DNA from: Escallonia rubra
Lineage: Eukaryota; Streptophyta; Magnoliopsida; Escalloniales; Escalloniaceae
Direction of reading: 5' to 3'
NCBI GenBank assembly: GCA_033065855.1
Contig: JAVXUO010001009.1
Span: 10,001-74,000 of the forward strand
DNA: 64,000 bases
In this document: piece by piece, positions 45,027 to 56,773 of the stretch
How the letters are laid out: every line of letters starts with the position of its first letter
Position numbering within the stretch: the stretch's first letter is position 1
The notes under the pieces: generated by a model
What the model was told of the DNA's origin: nothing
The model's database searches: none
The model's input: the letters and a program-made list of their open reading frames with translations, nothing else
Program-made: the position numbers and the translations under genes

Positions 45027-46899
45027 TGATGCCAAGGAAAGTGAATTTGCAGTCAACGTGGAGGTGCCACAAGGAATCTAGTCCAAGTCAGATGTTAAGT
45101 ATATTGATGTAGGACACAACAAGGGTGAAACAATGGCAGAGACCAAGGGCTTCCCAGACAAAGCCTGAGGGTGGCAATGCTGCGAGGGCGATGGCGCAGG
45201 ATGAATACATGACGACAGTCACAGTCCGATACTTAGGTCCAGAGTCAGGGTCTTGTATGTTTCTCTCTCTAGAATTCTAGAGTGAGAAAGTGAAATATGT
45301 TCTGAAAATGTCCAACCGTCCGAATGAATTCTCAAGACCCCTATTTATAGAGGTTGAGATGATGATGTCATCAACCGACACGTGGCGTTCCCCGGTAGTG
45401 ACGTCACCGAGGGTCCACAGGTGCCGGTGCTCCACGGACTGTCGGATCGCATATTCACCCGGCCTGCTCCTCACAGCGTCGCTCTGTCTGTATGGAAAGA
45501 CTGGCTCCCACAGCGTCGGTGTGGCCAGAGAACCCCTTTGATCTAGCCACCAATCCAAGCCCTTGCAGAGTCCCACAGGCCTGGCAGCGGTGGGGAAGAC
45601 CCGACACCCAACTGCCAGGCGGACTAGGCGCGATGCCCTCCGAAGACCTGCTCCCGTCTCGGAGTGACCTGGGGGTCATAGTCCCTAGGGGTGCTGATGA
45701 AGCCCCCAGTGCCGGAGCACGTAGGCCAGTCACGCAGACACCCTGGCAGAGATAGTGTCCCGGAGGAGTCGCCTATTCCGCAGGCCCGAGGTAGCATCCC
45801 GAAGGAGCAGTCTACCTGGCGGAAGGGGAGTCTTCGTGCCGGAGCACTTAGAGCTCCCTGGCGGAGATAGTGTCCGGGAGGAGTCACCTATCCCTGCGGG
45901 TGAGTCCTTGTGCCGGAGCACTCGGAGCGCGTTAAGGTAGCATCCCGGAGGAGCCGTCTACCTGGCGGAAGGGGAATTGGAGAGCTCCTTGGAAAATATA
46001 GTGTCCCAGAGGAGTCGCCTATCCCCGCAAATGAGTCCTTGTGCCGGAGCACTCAGAGCGCGTCAAGGTAGCATCCCGGAGGAGCCGTCTACCCGACGGG
46101 CCGATGTAGCATCCCAGAGGAGCCGTCTACGTGGCGGAAGGGGAGTCTTCATGTCAGAGCACTTAGAGCTCCCTGGCGGAAGGGGAGTCTTAATGCCGGA
46201 GCACTTAGAGCTCCCTAGCGGAGATAATGTCCCGAAGGAGTCGCCTATCCCCGCAGGATGATGCGCACTCTGGAGAGCGGATCGAAGCATGTTCCACACG
46301 ACCAAGGCAAGGTGCATATGGTGTGGTGAATGAGTGTGGTGCCCAGGGGGCATGTAACATGATTATGGCGCATGGGCGCAATGAAGTGTGACAGTGCGGT
46401 GCGCGGGCACTAGCGACGAGGGTTGCAGAGACGGCGCGTGGGCGCGGGCACGGGCGACAGGAGTCGCAGAGACGACGTCCGGACGACGCTCGACGAAGGT
46501 CGCAGACGATGCATGGTCCCTTGACGAGTAGTGAAGGTGTTAAGTATGGAGGCCAAAGGCCAACCCTTAGGGGAAGGCCGAGGCCGACCCCATGGGGAAG
46601 GCCAAGGCCGAGGCTGACCCCAAGGGGAAGGCCACGACCGACTTCCTTGGGCAAGTGCCATGGCGCGCCAACGGACGATGCGCGATGTGCGACGGTCGAA
46701 GCGTGATGAGGCGTCGCGCGAAAATGAGTTTCTTAGTGACGAAGTAACGTACGTAACAAAAGTGAGAAATGCACGTGACTTGAGCTTGCATGCTTTGACT
46801 GGTTGTGAGCGTTGAATATTGACTGTTGCTTGTGCGGATGTGTCATGCAAAATGGGATCCCAATAGGCCTTTGGATGCGACTAGAATAGATTGAGAACA
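45027..46899 (-). mobile_element. Solo LTR-3
   Basis: On the minus strand it runs TGTTCTCAATC ... CCTTGGCATCA, flanked by a perfect 5-bp duplication CATTT (45022-45026 and 46900-46904). Same family as LTR-1 and LTR-2, with fewer tandem units (1,873 bp). The TATA-type promoter is seen on the plus strand as CTATTTATAG near 45341-45350. The paralogous unoccupied region is at about 47355-47370. Confidence 0.9.
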
Positions 46900-46946
46900 C
46901 ATTTATAAAACATTTTTAGCTGAGCAAAACTTATTTAATGAAAATT

Positions 46947-47370
46947 ATTAGGGTGCATTCTTAGTGGTATACATTCTAGTTATTATATCAAATGATAAAA
47001 TCGTAATATAGGATGAGCAAATGGTACTACTAAAATGACCTGTGATGTGCCAAACTAATGAGTCATAGTTTTGCATAGCTACTACATTTGACCATTTGAT
47101 AGTGTTTTCTAGTTGTTTGATAATAAGTTCTGATCATTCAATAGTATTTTTTGCTAAAAAAATACAAGAATAAGCATCAGAATAGCTTAACTTGTAGCAA
47201 ATTCATTAGCTACTATTCGAATCACAGTCAGTCAACAAAAATTAGATGTCACGTCACATCTAACTTTTGTAACGTAAAGTTCAATCACAAATACGGATAC
47301 TTTTACGTACGTATAAGCTAAGTTTCGCGCTTAATATCTTACTCAACGTTAACATTCATAGAACATTTTT
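46947..47370. repeat. Segmental duplication, uninterrupted copy
   Basis: Diverged copy of the 43749-45026 segment without the CACTA and LTR insertions. The end (ACGTTAACATTCATAGAACATT) corresponds to the LTR-3 insertion point. Confidence 0.75.
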
Positions 47371-48810
47371 TTAGCCGGGCACCAAATTGATTCAACGTTA
47401 TGTCATTTGCCAATGTTCTAAGTGTAACATCACAGAAGACAACATTTCATAGTTGACAACCATAGAATATTTCAAGTTGACTAAGCTCATCCTCGGTTAT
47501 ATGTCCTAACGAGGTCTTCTTCTACGTACAGTACAGTGTTTCTTTTCTTTCTCCTTTTAATAGCCACTTTTTAAGATATTTTCTATTCCATTTTTCCTGT
47601 GGTAGCATGCTCCTGCCAGAAAAACGCGTGAGAAAGTCTTCCACTCTCTAGAATTCCTGATTCTTCTTGCCCAAGTTGCTTGTTTGAATAGCTTTGTTTT
47701 TGGTTAAAGCTCACCTCCATAATTTTCAAGCAAGCCATTGCGTGTCCAGCTAGCAGAAAGTGTCTCACTAAATCAGGCACATCAATACCTGGGTTAGTTG
47801 TTAACTACTCATACTTGGGAGTTACTTGTTGTGCATCATACAAAAAGATTGACCTCTCTGGCTCTCTCCCCCAGTGCAATTTCACTAAATTCTAATTGCC
47901 ATTGCTTTTGCCAATTTTTTTGGGTTATTGGGTGTGGAAAGAGGAGAGTAATTGCTTTAGTGCTGATTAATTTGATGGTTTCTGTTTTTGTCCAGTGAGT
48001 TCAGTTTTGATTTGGGTTTTTGGCTCAGATTACATGATTGTTTAGTTTTCTATACATGAACTGAAGTTTCTTATTTTTGAGCTGGTGGGTCTTGAAAGAG
48101 GAAAGGAACTGCTTTTGGGTTCTGATTCATTTGATGATTTCCATAATTGTTCACTGAGTTCATTTGGGTTCTAGGGTCTTGTTTACATGATTGTTTATTT
48201 TGGATTACTTTACCCCCATTTTTTATTCCTATGCACATTGATCTCATCTGCTTACTCCCAAAAGGGATGATCAAGTTGGAGCCCTGGTCTTGATCAAGTT
48301 GAGATCTGTGGGCTTCTGAATCGAAACTGTCCATATTAAGGAAACTTTTCGCCCATCTTTTTTGTGTCTCTACATCTTCATCTCCAAGCTCTGTTCAAGA
48401 AAGTTATTCAATTTAGTGCCTTAGTGGGTGTGAATTCCTAGTCTAATTAACAGGTTTTGCATATTTTAGTCCCTCTCAGTCTCATATAAAATCTTGGTCA
48501 GCTTTCAAGTCAAGGCAGATAACTCTAATAAACTCTAGTTCCCAGCCCAATCGATATCACAGTATCATGCTTACCAATCCATTTCTGCTTTGAATAGTCA
48601 ATCGTGCTTGTGCTATTATACCTCTGTTCAAGGCTGTCTGTCAGATCAATCCGTGATTAGTTCGGTGTTTTGGTCTTAGGTTTGATAAGGAAGTGCTTTA
48701 GAGAACGTTCAACTTAACTGGGCTGTCTTTTGCTTTTGCATCATTTTTAGGGGATATCTAGGGTCTGGACTTGGAAACCGTGTTTTATTCATCCTATCAT
48801 CTTCCTTGCA
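47371..48810 (+). promoter_or_regulatory. Upstream region and probable leader of EXO70
   Basis: This 1.4-kb stretch changes from AT-rich intergenic DNA to CT- and T-rich sequence (47520-48780) typical of plant 5' UTRs and leader introns. Repeats of TTTTTGTCCAGTGAGTTCAG and GATTTGGGTTTTTGGCTCAG type recur between 47980 and 48180. A likely last acceptor is CATTTTTAG|GGGATATC near 48751. Transcription start and introns cannot be fixed without RNA data. Confidence 0.35.
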
Positions 48811-50673
48811 ATGGGGGATACTGAATCAATAATCCCTGCCTATGATGGGGAACAACATGTGATTGTTGCGGCTCAGCACATCGTGAAAGCATTAGCGGCA
48901 AGCCAGAATCTAAGTGACGAAATGAGAAAAATTTTAGCGGATCTTGACACCCATTTGTCCACTATGACTAAACTTACCGAGAGTGAGGCAAGGTGGACTA
49001 GTGAGGTAGAAGATCTGCTCAGGTGCGCTCAGAAAAAGGTCATCAATTGGCAATCAAACAAGTCAATGATATGGGATTCAGGTCCTCAGGGAGTAGCAGA
49101 ATATTTACAAGCGGTTGATGAAGTACGAAGGCTAACAGAAAGTTTAGGAAGCTTGCTTTCTAGCACAAGCGGGAAGGAGAAGGAACTGCTTGACCTTGCT
49201 CATAGTGTGCTGCAGATGGCAATGGCAAGGCTCGAGGAAGAGTTGATCCACATTCTTGCTCGTAACAATCTTTCTTTTGAGCAAATATGCTCCCCTGCCC
49301 GTTCCTTCGGAGGGGTTGATGAAGAATTGGCAGTTTCAACTGAGGACGATTCTGTTGAGGAAAAGTCTCGTAGAGCAAGCAGTGGCACGGAGTCTGAGGA
49401 ATCTATCATAGATTTGGTCCGTCCAGATGTCATTTCTGATATAAAGTCCATTGCACATATAATGTTTGCCTCGAGTTACAATCAGGAGTTTTGTGAAGCT
49501 TTTGTTAGCTTCTGGAAAGATGCATTGGATGAATATCTTGTCATTCTTGGTGTTGATAAGCTCAGCATCGAGGATGTGATGGATATGGAGTGGGGTAGAT
49601 TGTATCGAAGGATCAGGAGATGGTGCCGGGCATCAAAAGTTATCATTCGGTTTTTTCTTGCTAGTCAGAAACGCCTATTTGACCAGGTCCTCGGAGAACT
49701 TGGATCTCCTAGTTTGGTTTGCTTTATTGAAGCTTCAAAGGTTTCAATGTTGCGCCTCTTGAACTTTGGCGAAGCCGTAGCTATTGGGCCTTACCTACCA
49801 GAAAGGCTCTCTTGCTTTATCGACATGTATGAAGTTTTGGCATCCCTTCTGCAAGATATAGATGCCTTATTCAATGAAGGGGATGGCTGTTTTATTAGGA
49901 ATGAGTTCCACGAGCTTCTTACGAAATTAGGCGATTCTGTGAGGGCAACATTTGCAGAATTTGGGAATCGAGTTGCCTCAGACCCATCTGTAACCCCTTT
50001 CCCAAAAGGTGGCATTCACCCTCTTACGAAGTATGTCATGAATTACATCAACCTCCTTGCAGAACATGGTCCTACCCTGAACTTGCTTCTTGAAAGACAT
50101 GGGGAGGATTCAGATCCAGTTGCTGATGCTGACATTTTCTGTCCAATGGCCGACCACCTACGGTCAGTGACATCCATGCTAGAAACCAACCTTGATCGCA
50201 AATCCAACCTATTTAGGGATGGTTCTTTAAAGCATTTCTTTATGATGAACAACATCCATTACATGGTCCAAAAGGTTAAGGACTCTGAACTCAGGGGATA
50301 TTATGGCGATGAATGGATCCGAAGGCATACTGGGAAATTCCAGCAGCATGCAACAAACTACGAGAGAGCCACTTGGAGTTCCATACTTGCTTTACTTAGG
50401 TTCGATGGGAAAAAGGGGAAGGCAGAGGAGAGGTGTATTAAGGGTTTCACTGTTGCTTTTGAGGAGGTGTACAAGTATCAGACAGGGTGGTTTGTCCATG
50501 ATCCTCAGCTTAGGGAGGATTTACGGATTTCTGCCTCACAGAACGTAATCCATGCATACCGGACATTCATAGGTCTCTCTTCTATCAATGACAAGTGCAT
50601 TAAGTACACTACAACCGAGCTGGAGAACCACATCTTGGATCTTTTTGAAGGGTTTCCAAGATCATTGAGGTGA
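48811..50673 (+). CDS. EXO70E: Exocyst complex subunit EXO70, E-type
   Basis: One uninterrupted frame of 620 codons from ATG (MGDTESIIPAYDGEQHVIVA) to TGA, the usual size for plant EXO70. The N-terminal third is helical (VKALAASQNLSDEMRKILAD, MARLEEELIHILARNN). From about residue 205 the EXO70 C-terminal helical bundle begins, with the well conserved FMMNNIHYMVQKVKDSELRG, GDEWIRRH, NYERATWSSILALLR and a C-terminal TTELENHILDLFEGFP. EXO70 tethers secretory vesicles to the plasma membrane through phosphoinositide and Rho contacts; plant EXO70E members also mark EXPO-type exocyst compartments. Assignment to the E clade rests on the MGDTESIIP and ADLDTHLSTM N-terminus and is less certain than the family. 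Intronless coding sequence is normal for plant EXO70. Confidence 0.95.
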   Translation: MGDTESIIPAYDGEQHVIVAAQHIVKALAASQNLSDEMRKILADLDTHLSTMTKLTESEARWTSEVEDLLRCAQKKVINWQSNKSMIWDSGPQGVAEYLQAVDEVRRLTESLGSLLSSTSGKEKELLDLAHSVLQMAMARLEEELIHILARNNLSFEQICSPARSFGGVDEELAVSTEDDSVEEKSRRASSGTESEESIIDLVRPDVISDIKSIAHIMFASSYNQEFCEAFVSFWKDALDEYLVILGVDKLSIEDVMDMEWGRLYRRIRRWCRASKVIIRFFLASQKRLFDQVLGELGSPSLVCFIEASKVSMLRLLNFGEAVAIGPYLPERLSCFIDMYEVLASLLQDIDALFNEGDGCFIRNEFHELLTKLGDSVRATFAEFGNRVASDPSVTPFPKGGIHPLTKYVMNYINLLAEHGPTLNLLLERHGEDSDPVADADIFCPMADHLRSVTSMLETNLDRKSNLFRDGSLKHFFMMNNIHYMVQKVKDSELRGYYGDEWIRRHTGKFQQHATNYERATWSSILALLRFDGKKGKAEERCIKGFTVAFEEVYKYQTGWFVHDPQLREDLRISASQNVIHAYRTFIGLSSINDKCIKYTTTELENHILDLFEGFPRSLR

Positions 50674-51460
50674 AACTTAACAGGCCGTGAGTTTTTAGCA
50701 CAGGTGCCGCTATTGCCAAAGGCAGATTGTTATCCAAATGTACTGAAGCCAGCTTCGCTTCAACAATACCCTCAACCTTGTATCATTCTTTCTTGATGTA
50801 TTCCTTTTTTCAACTGTTTCCTCACTGTAGAATACTTATAGACAGATACGTTCTTGTAATATAAGATGTGGATTCAGTAAATCTCTCAGGAAAGTTTTGG
50901 CTGTTCCATCCTTCTGTACCCTTTTTCCACTGTACTAATATCAGTTTGTATCATAGGCATCACTGTGAAGCTACCTCATACCTGTTCTTAACTAGGACAC
51001 CTCGTATCAGTTTGTATCATAGGTTCTCTCGTCTCTCTAGGCATTGTGCACACAAGCGCCATGCTCGTTTGGTGCAGTCAACTAGACAAATCTGAGCATT
51101 TTATGTCCATCTCGAAACTTTGAAAACAGAAACAGTGTTTTGACTGCTTCAGAGGTCTCCAATTGCATGCTGTGTCCTGCTTCATCCCTCACACCGCACA
51201 GCTTCAGTACTTGATGCAACTCATTCGTTTAGTAAATGAACTTCTCTCTTGGCAATTTGGGTCGTTTGGTTGCTTTAACTGGTGATTGATATGGCATCTC
51301 CCTTTAGTTCCTTGTTTCGCTTGGTCTGTGTGGCTTGAGTTTCTACTTTCTAGCAAGTTGCTTACTCTTGGCTTTGGTTTTGGTATTGGTTTAATACAGT
51401 TATGGTAGGAAGGTAGAGTTGAAATAGTGACCCCTTTAGCTATGAAGGGTCTTGCTGTAC
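50674..51460 (+). other. EXO70 3' untranslated region and downstream DNA
   Basis: T-rich sequence without a gene follows the stop. CAGTTTGTATCATAGG occurs twice (50942 and 51008) in a 65-base imperfect duplication. A polyadenylation signal cannot be chosen with confidence. Confidence 0.4.
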
Positions 51461-51461
51461 T

Positions 51462-51624
51462 CGACTTCACACAAAGACACAGGTAAAGCTCCTGCTGAGA
51501 CACCGGCATAACCAGTTTTTCTTGGACAAACTCATCTTTTCTCGATTTCACAAAGACAGAGGTAAAGCTCCTGCTGAGACACCGGCATAACCAGTTTTTC
51601 TTGGACAAACTCATCTTTTCTCGT
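51462..51624. repeat. 81-bp tandem duplication
   Basis: GTAAAGCTCCTGCTGAGACA through AACTCATCTTTTCTCG occurs twice in tandem (about 51483-51543 and 51564-51624) with TTCACACAAAGACACAG/TTCACAAAGACAGAG before it. The minus-strand frame of 166 codons that covers it has no other support. Confidence 0.85.
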
Positions 51625-51699
51625 TTGGTTGGCATGACGATAGAGGCAAAGCAAGAACCGAGAAAATGAGTGCAGTTCCCTTTATTCTTTAAGGACCAC

Positions 51700-54600
51700 C
51701 ACACAGTAACATTTTACAAAATTTCCCTTCAGCTCTCTTTCTCACCGATACCCTCTGACCCAAACGGTGGGATGGTAGAACTGTTAGTAATTGAATTGTA
51801 GCTCAACTCAGAGGCACTGTAAAATCGCCATTGAAAAAGAAACTACAACATCATAAGCAAATTTTCCTCGTTGTCGCCAGTCAGAATGCACGCCAAGATT
51901 TGATTCACTTGGATACTTCGATCCTCTATGAAGACCAACTTCTTTTACCTTGTCCTGACTTGTCTCCAATGTATTTGACGCAAGATTGCCACAATACTTC
52001 ACAAGCTTCAATACCATATATCAACTTCCATGCTCCAAAGGAAAGAAATTAATTGCAATGGCCAAATCAATACAAGCAGCTTCCCTTGTTTTCCCATAGT
52101 ACAACCAGACCAAATGATACTATTTTCCATCTTACACACTGAATGATAAAGCAAGGTCACATTATTTTTCCCCATTATACGCAAAGAATCTGATACCGTC
52201 TAGCCCAAGGCCCGAATGAACAACTAGACTTCCCCACCCTTGAAAAGCTGCTCACATGCACGTGCAAGATGAGCAAGATAATAGTCTCTAGAACAAGCAT
52301 ATGCAACAAGGCCAAACCATGTACAACATAGCACATCTTGAATCCTACGGGATGACAAGTCAACCAACTCCCCGCAGCCTGTGGACAACCCTCAAGGACT
52401 TCCTAATTGGCAGGCATAGCCTTGCCAAACAACAACAGTAAGCTAGATCGCTAACTCCACCTTAATCCCTCCACAAAATCCTCATGGTCACCAATTTAGA
52501 AAAAGAAAAAGAAGAAACTCCAAATGCAAAATGGAGTCCTCGTCCAAAGTTTGAGTAGTGCTTGTTGCGAAAACCTCTTCTCCAGAGGTCCAGGACGTTT
52601 CCAGTTTTGAGCAGGGTATGATCCTATAAATCCCGAAACAAGAAACAAAGCTCGCAATGGCAAGATGAAAGAGAAACAAAAAAAATCCTTCGTGCCCATG
52701 CATTAGCAACCACTATTCACAAGAATTCTATTCCTCTTTCTTCAGTTGTCGATAGTCATGATACTCTTGAGAAGTGACATTCCAGAAGAAAGTAACCTGG
52801 CATGGTGCCTTGGGTGTTTTGAATAGCTTTCCGGGATAATAATCATGAACGCCGCTACCACCAATGCATCAATCAATTGATACCACCAAAAGCTGAAATT
52901 CAGCAGGAAGTAGCCTCCACAAACATCCCCCACATCTACGATGGTTGCATTTACAAATGGTAGGTCTCATTCTCATATCAGAGCAAGTGGTACTTAGTTT
53001 GCACATATTACTTTACCTTCTTTACTACTTAGTTTCTACATGTTACTTGACCTTTGTAGTACATTAATTGACAAAAAGCAAATTCCTCTTGGTGGGAAAC
53101 GAATAAAGAAAGAAAGCTGAGACAATAAAACCCAAGGGGGTGGATGGAAGAAAACGAAAAGTACGTGCAAGGAATCAGATGAGGACATGATACTAAACAG
53201 AACTAAAGAAATTTGAAAAAGATACAGAGTTGAATTAAGCTTTACTGACAGCTGAGTTAATTGAAAAAAATAAATAGCAAGAGTTCCTGTAGAAAAATCT
53301 TCTTCTTCTTAAAAACTCTTTAAGCTTTTCCACAGATACTTTGGGATGGCTCTTTAGAGAAATCAAAATACTTGGGGGGAACTAGAGTGGCACTCTTCCA
53401 AAAGCTTAATGGCAGTAAGCTTAGGTAACAGATGAAAGTCAAGAACTATGTTGCTTGCAGAAACAGTATGAAGGGCCTCGCCCCACATAGGCAGTCTCAC
53501 AGAAAAGTCCTTTTCATACCACCAGAGAAGGATAGATTCTTTTACTTACTCCTGAAGCAGCTCTATTAGCACAATTTGATCAAGTAGATAAACAATATCA
53601 TCTATCATCCAATTAGAAGAAGTGTCCGACACATTTCTCTTTCTTAGCTTATATATCCTCCAGAACAAATTGGACAACAAAAATATTGTCCAATCTACAC
53701 ACCAATATTGCTAGTTAAAGCCGAACTTCCTAAATATAGTTGCAACTTCAATTGGTGATTTTCACAATTTGCCATGTTATCATGCCATCAGAGGCAACTG
53801 TGGTGTAAACCTTACAGTTCACTGCACGGTATTGCGTGCTGCTTTAAAGAAAATAAATCCTGAACCCATTCTCAATCTAATTGAAGTACTAACACTCCCA
53901 TATCCTCAACTAGATCCAACAAAAATTATCCAACCCTTTCCGCTACTCCTTATCATAGCACGTTTTTATACATCTCTGTCTCCATCCTTTGTCCTCCTAC
54001 GGTACAAACAATTTGTATCCAGCTGTGAAGTTTATAGTGCAAAAAGAAACTGACTGTAAAAACTCTAATAAAATATAAAAAATTAGATTACAATGTTCGT
54101 AGTGATAAGTTTCTCAATTTTTGCTTAATCAAATTCTGTTGATAGAGTTAGTCAATTCTTTTCATCGCTAAACTGAGAGTTCGTTTTAGTGGGACTTCTC
54201 TCTAATGTACATTTTTAGTTTTCTACCTTTTGTGCAGGGGCATCATGCACAATTCAACATAACCAACATGGATCCACACAAGTCGAACCATCAATATGCT
54301 AGCATGCTTAAATAAGCGTAGCTACATGATAGTGCACTAAGAATCAAGCCTGCCAGTCGGAGCCTCTTGAGTATCCTCCATGACTTGTAACTGCATATTA
54401 AACTCGTTTATAAGTAGCTCCTTCCTAAACTAAATCTCCGAAATGCATTATTTCATGCATCCAAAACTGTAAAATTTCACAAAATTTTATCCTGAGAATT
54501 GATACGAGACATGATGTCCCATGAATTTAGTGTTTCTGCTCACGTCTTCCATTTCTCAGTCTGCATACTTACGTTTTGTTTCTTCAAACTTCTGTTTATC

Positions 54601-54785
54601 TTACAAGAACACCTTTATTTCGTAGAATTAGTTTTAACTTGATAATCATCTCTTCACAAAAGTAGATATCTTGATGATTTTGAATACAGTTTATACGACT
54701 AGTGGAAAAATGAAAAATGAGAACACTGCATATTCGTACAGCAGTTGCTCCATGAATTCCATCATTACTTTGGAAAGTTATGAGT
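51700..54785. other. Intergenic DNA between EXO70 and presenilin
   Basis: About 3 kb in which no gene, RNA gene or complete mobile element is recognised. Composition is even, and the short frames on both strands lack conserved motifs. The part next to 54786 should contain the presenilin 3' UTR (minus strand). Confidence 0.45.
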
Positions 54786-56033
54786 CTAGAACATCAAGAG
54801 ATTTATAGAACACTCAACAACAAAAGCTTCAAGTAAAAGCCGAGTCAACAAGTAAAACAACACACCTAGCATAACTGACACTGGAAGAGCAGGCAAAGCT
54901 TTCTGATAAACTGCAAGTAGCATCAATGTGATGCCAAGGCCAGCTATGATAGCAAGATAACACGCATAAACTGTCATGAAATCATACATTGCAGCTCTTC
55001 CGACTAACACGCTGTAGAAGATAAAGTCCCCCAGCCCCAGCTTGATTGCACCAGATGACCCCAATCCAATTCCCTCAAGTGCCAGATTTTCACCTGGTAC
55101 AACATCTTCTGCCAAATGCATTTGCATATCTATTCTACGCTCAATTAATGGCGCAGACAGAGCAGAACCCCCTCCTGCAGCCCCAACCTCTTCCACATTA
55201 GCCCTATTCTCACTACTATCACTAGGTAAATGCACACTGCCAACATTAGACCCATTATTCGCACTCTCGCTATCTGAACTCCTCCTCCATGATCTCTGAG
55301 TTAAACCACCACCAGAATCATGATGATTTACAGGCCGGGCCTCGTAAACCAAAGCTGGGATATCTTCATCCCTCGATATGGCAAGCTCAACCAAAAGCCT
55401 TAAGGGCCCACCAGGCAACAACACAGCAGCAAGATCGTACAATGACATGGCAACCAACAGCACCCAAGTAGTCCATTCGGGCAAAAGAGTGAACCAATAG
55501 GCAACCAACATCCCAATAACTACCAAATACCCTTGTGTCACAAAAATGGCCATCTTGGACATGAACACAGCCAGCACACCAACAACAGTGAAATTATACA
55601 GAACCAACATGAAAGTAAGACAATCCACAGGAAAGCTCAAGTCTTGGACCAACAACAAGGCAATCTCGCCACCAGTGAATGCCAAGACAAGGAAAGAAGA
55701 GAAACCCATGTAGTATTTCAAGAACTTGGTGCACCTGAAGTAGAAGAGGAGTACCAGGAAGAAGGTGACAGCAGTGACAACGGCCACAAAGACCAGCGAA
55801 TTCAAAAGGGCACCTTTGAGCTTGTCCCATGTAGAGTCTGAGCTGTCCTCAGTGTAGGCTACGGTGGCTATGGTGGAGATGGATTGTGAGAAGCTTGAGT
55901 CATTATTGGTGTTTAATATGGAGACTAGGATGACCACCAAGAACATGCAAATCGAAACTGGGGTTATGATTCTGATGATTTCTTCACCCAGTGATTCAAG
56001 AATTGTTCTTCTGGGTCTTGGGTTTTGGTCCAT
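54786..56033 (-). CDS. Presenilin, catalytic subunit of gamma-secretase
   Basis: A single frame of 415 codons. The aspartyl protease signature is complete: MSLYDLAAVL (YD at residues 199-200) in the N-terminal half, GLGDFIFYS (GLGD at 333-336) in the C-terminal half, and the PAL motif (381-383). Hydrophobic segments at about 23-41, 79-98, 109-131, 137-157, 161-180, 187-207, 333-347, 352-375 and 382-400 fit the nine-helix fold. A hydrophilic acidic loop (220-328) between helices 6 and 7 is the usual site of autocleavage. The protein acts in endomembranes with nicastrin, APH-1 and PEN-2 to cut membrane proteins; plant substrates are poorly known. The coding region has no intron, like the Arabidopsis genes. 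Start chosen at the first ATG before the conserved LGEEIIRI helix. Confidence 0.97.
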   Translation of the reverse strand: MDQNPRPRRTILESLGEEIIRIITPVSICMFLVVILVSILNTNNDSSFSQSISTIATVAYTEDSSDSTWDKLKGALLNSLVFVAVVTAVTFFLVLLFYFRCTKFLKYYMGFSSFLVLAFTGGEIALLLVQDLSFPVDCLTFMLVLYNFTVVGVLAVFMSKMAIFVTQGYLVVIGMLVAYWFTLLPEWTTWVLLVAMSLYDLAAVLLPGGPLRLLVELAISRDEDIPALVYEARPVNHHDSGGGLTQRSWRRSSDSESANNGSNVGSVHLPSDSSENRANVEEVGAAGGGSALSAPLIERRIDMQMHLAEDVVPGENLALEGIGLGSSGAIKLGLGDFIFYSVLVGRAAMYDFMTVYACYLAIIAGLGITLMLLAVYQKALPALPVSVMLGVLFYLLTRLLLEAFVVECSINLLMF

Positions 56034-56773
56034 TTCGGGTTCTTGAGAATGGGATCGAATGGAGAGAGAATTTTTGGGTTATTTGACCATTCGAAATCTT
56101 CGATGACAATATGAGACCGCGCTTAACCTCAACCGTCTGATTGATGAGGATTCATTTAACTTACTCTGGTCATAATCTCTGTGTAGTAGGTATACAGCCC
56201 TACCGTGCTTCAGACAACTAACAAAAAGGCATCTCGATTTGTAAAAGTTGTAAATGAGTACTTGTGATACCAGTTCTCTTGTTAGAAAAATCGTCCCGGT
56301 TGACGGAATATAAAACTCACGCAATTATAAAGTGCATTTTTACAAAATTAATACATGGAAATGATTAAAAGTTCCCTCCGCTCTTTTTTCCCTTCCACTC
56401 ATACCCCAATTCCTTCTTCATTCCAACCAAATCTAACTCTTGTCGTCGCCCTCACAACCCAGCCCATCAGCCAGCCTGTGTCTACCACCAGCCTTAATGT
56501 CGTGTGTCATCGCCACCAGCCTTTCCTTTTCGTCACCACCACAACACCCGTTGTCGTAGCCCCCTCTTCTCCATCATTGCCGAAAACGCCGCCGCCTCTT
56601 CTCATCAGTGACATCGCCCCATCTCCATCACTGCCTCATCGCCCCACCACCAAACGTCCATCCCTCCCTCCAATACAGCTCCTCCATTGATGCCCGCCAC
56701 TCAAACAAAACTAATAAAATCTTGTACCAAACATTGCACAGAAAAAACAAAATGGATAAGTAGGGTCCATTAA
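56034..56773. other. Presenilin upstream region and intergenic DNA
   Basis: The first 60 bases beyond the ATG probably form the minus-strand 5' UTR. A Pro/Ser/Thr-rich frame at 56355-56690 is low complexity and unsupported. No TATA element stands out. Confidence 0.35.

Noticed and set aside
51204..51704. 166-codon minus-strand frame downstream of EXO70
   Set aside because: It crosses an 81-bp tandem duplication, has no recognised motif and could be part of the EXO70 3' region.
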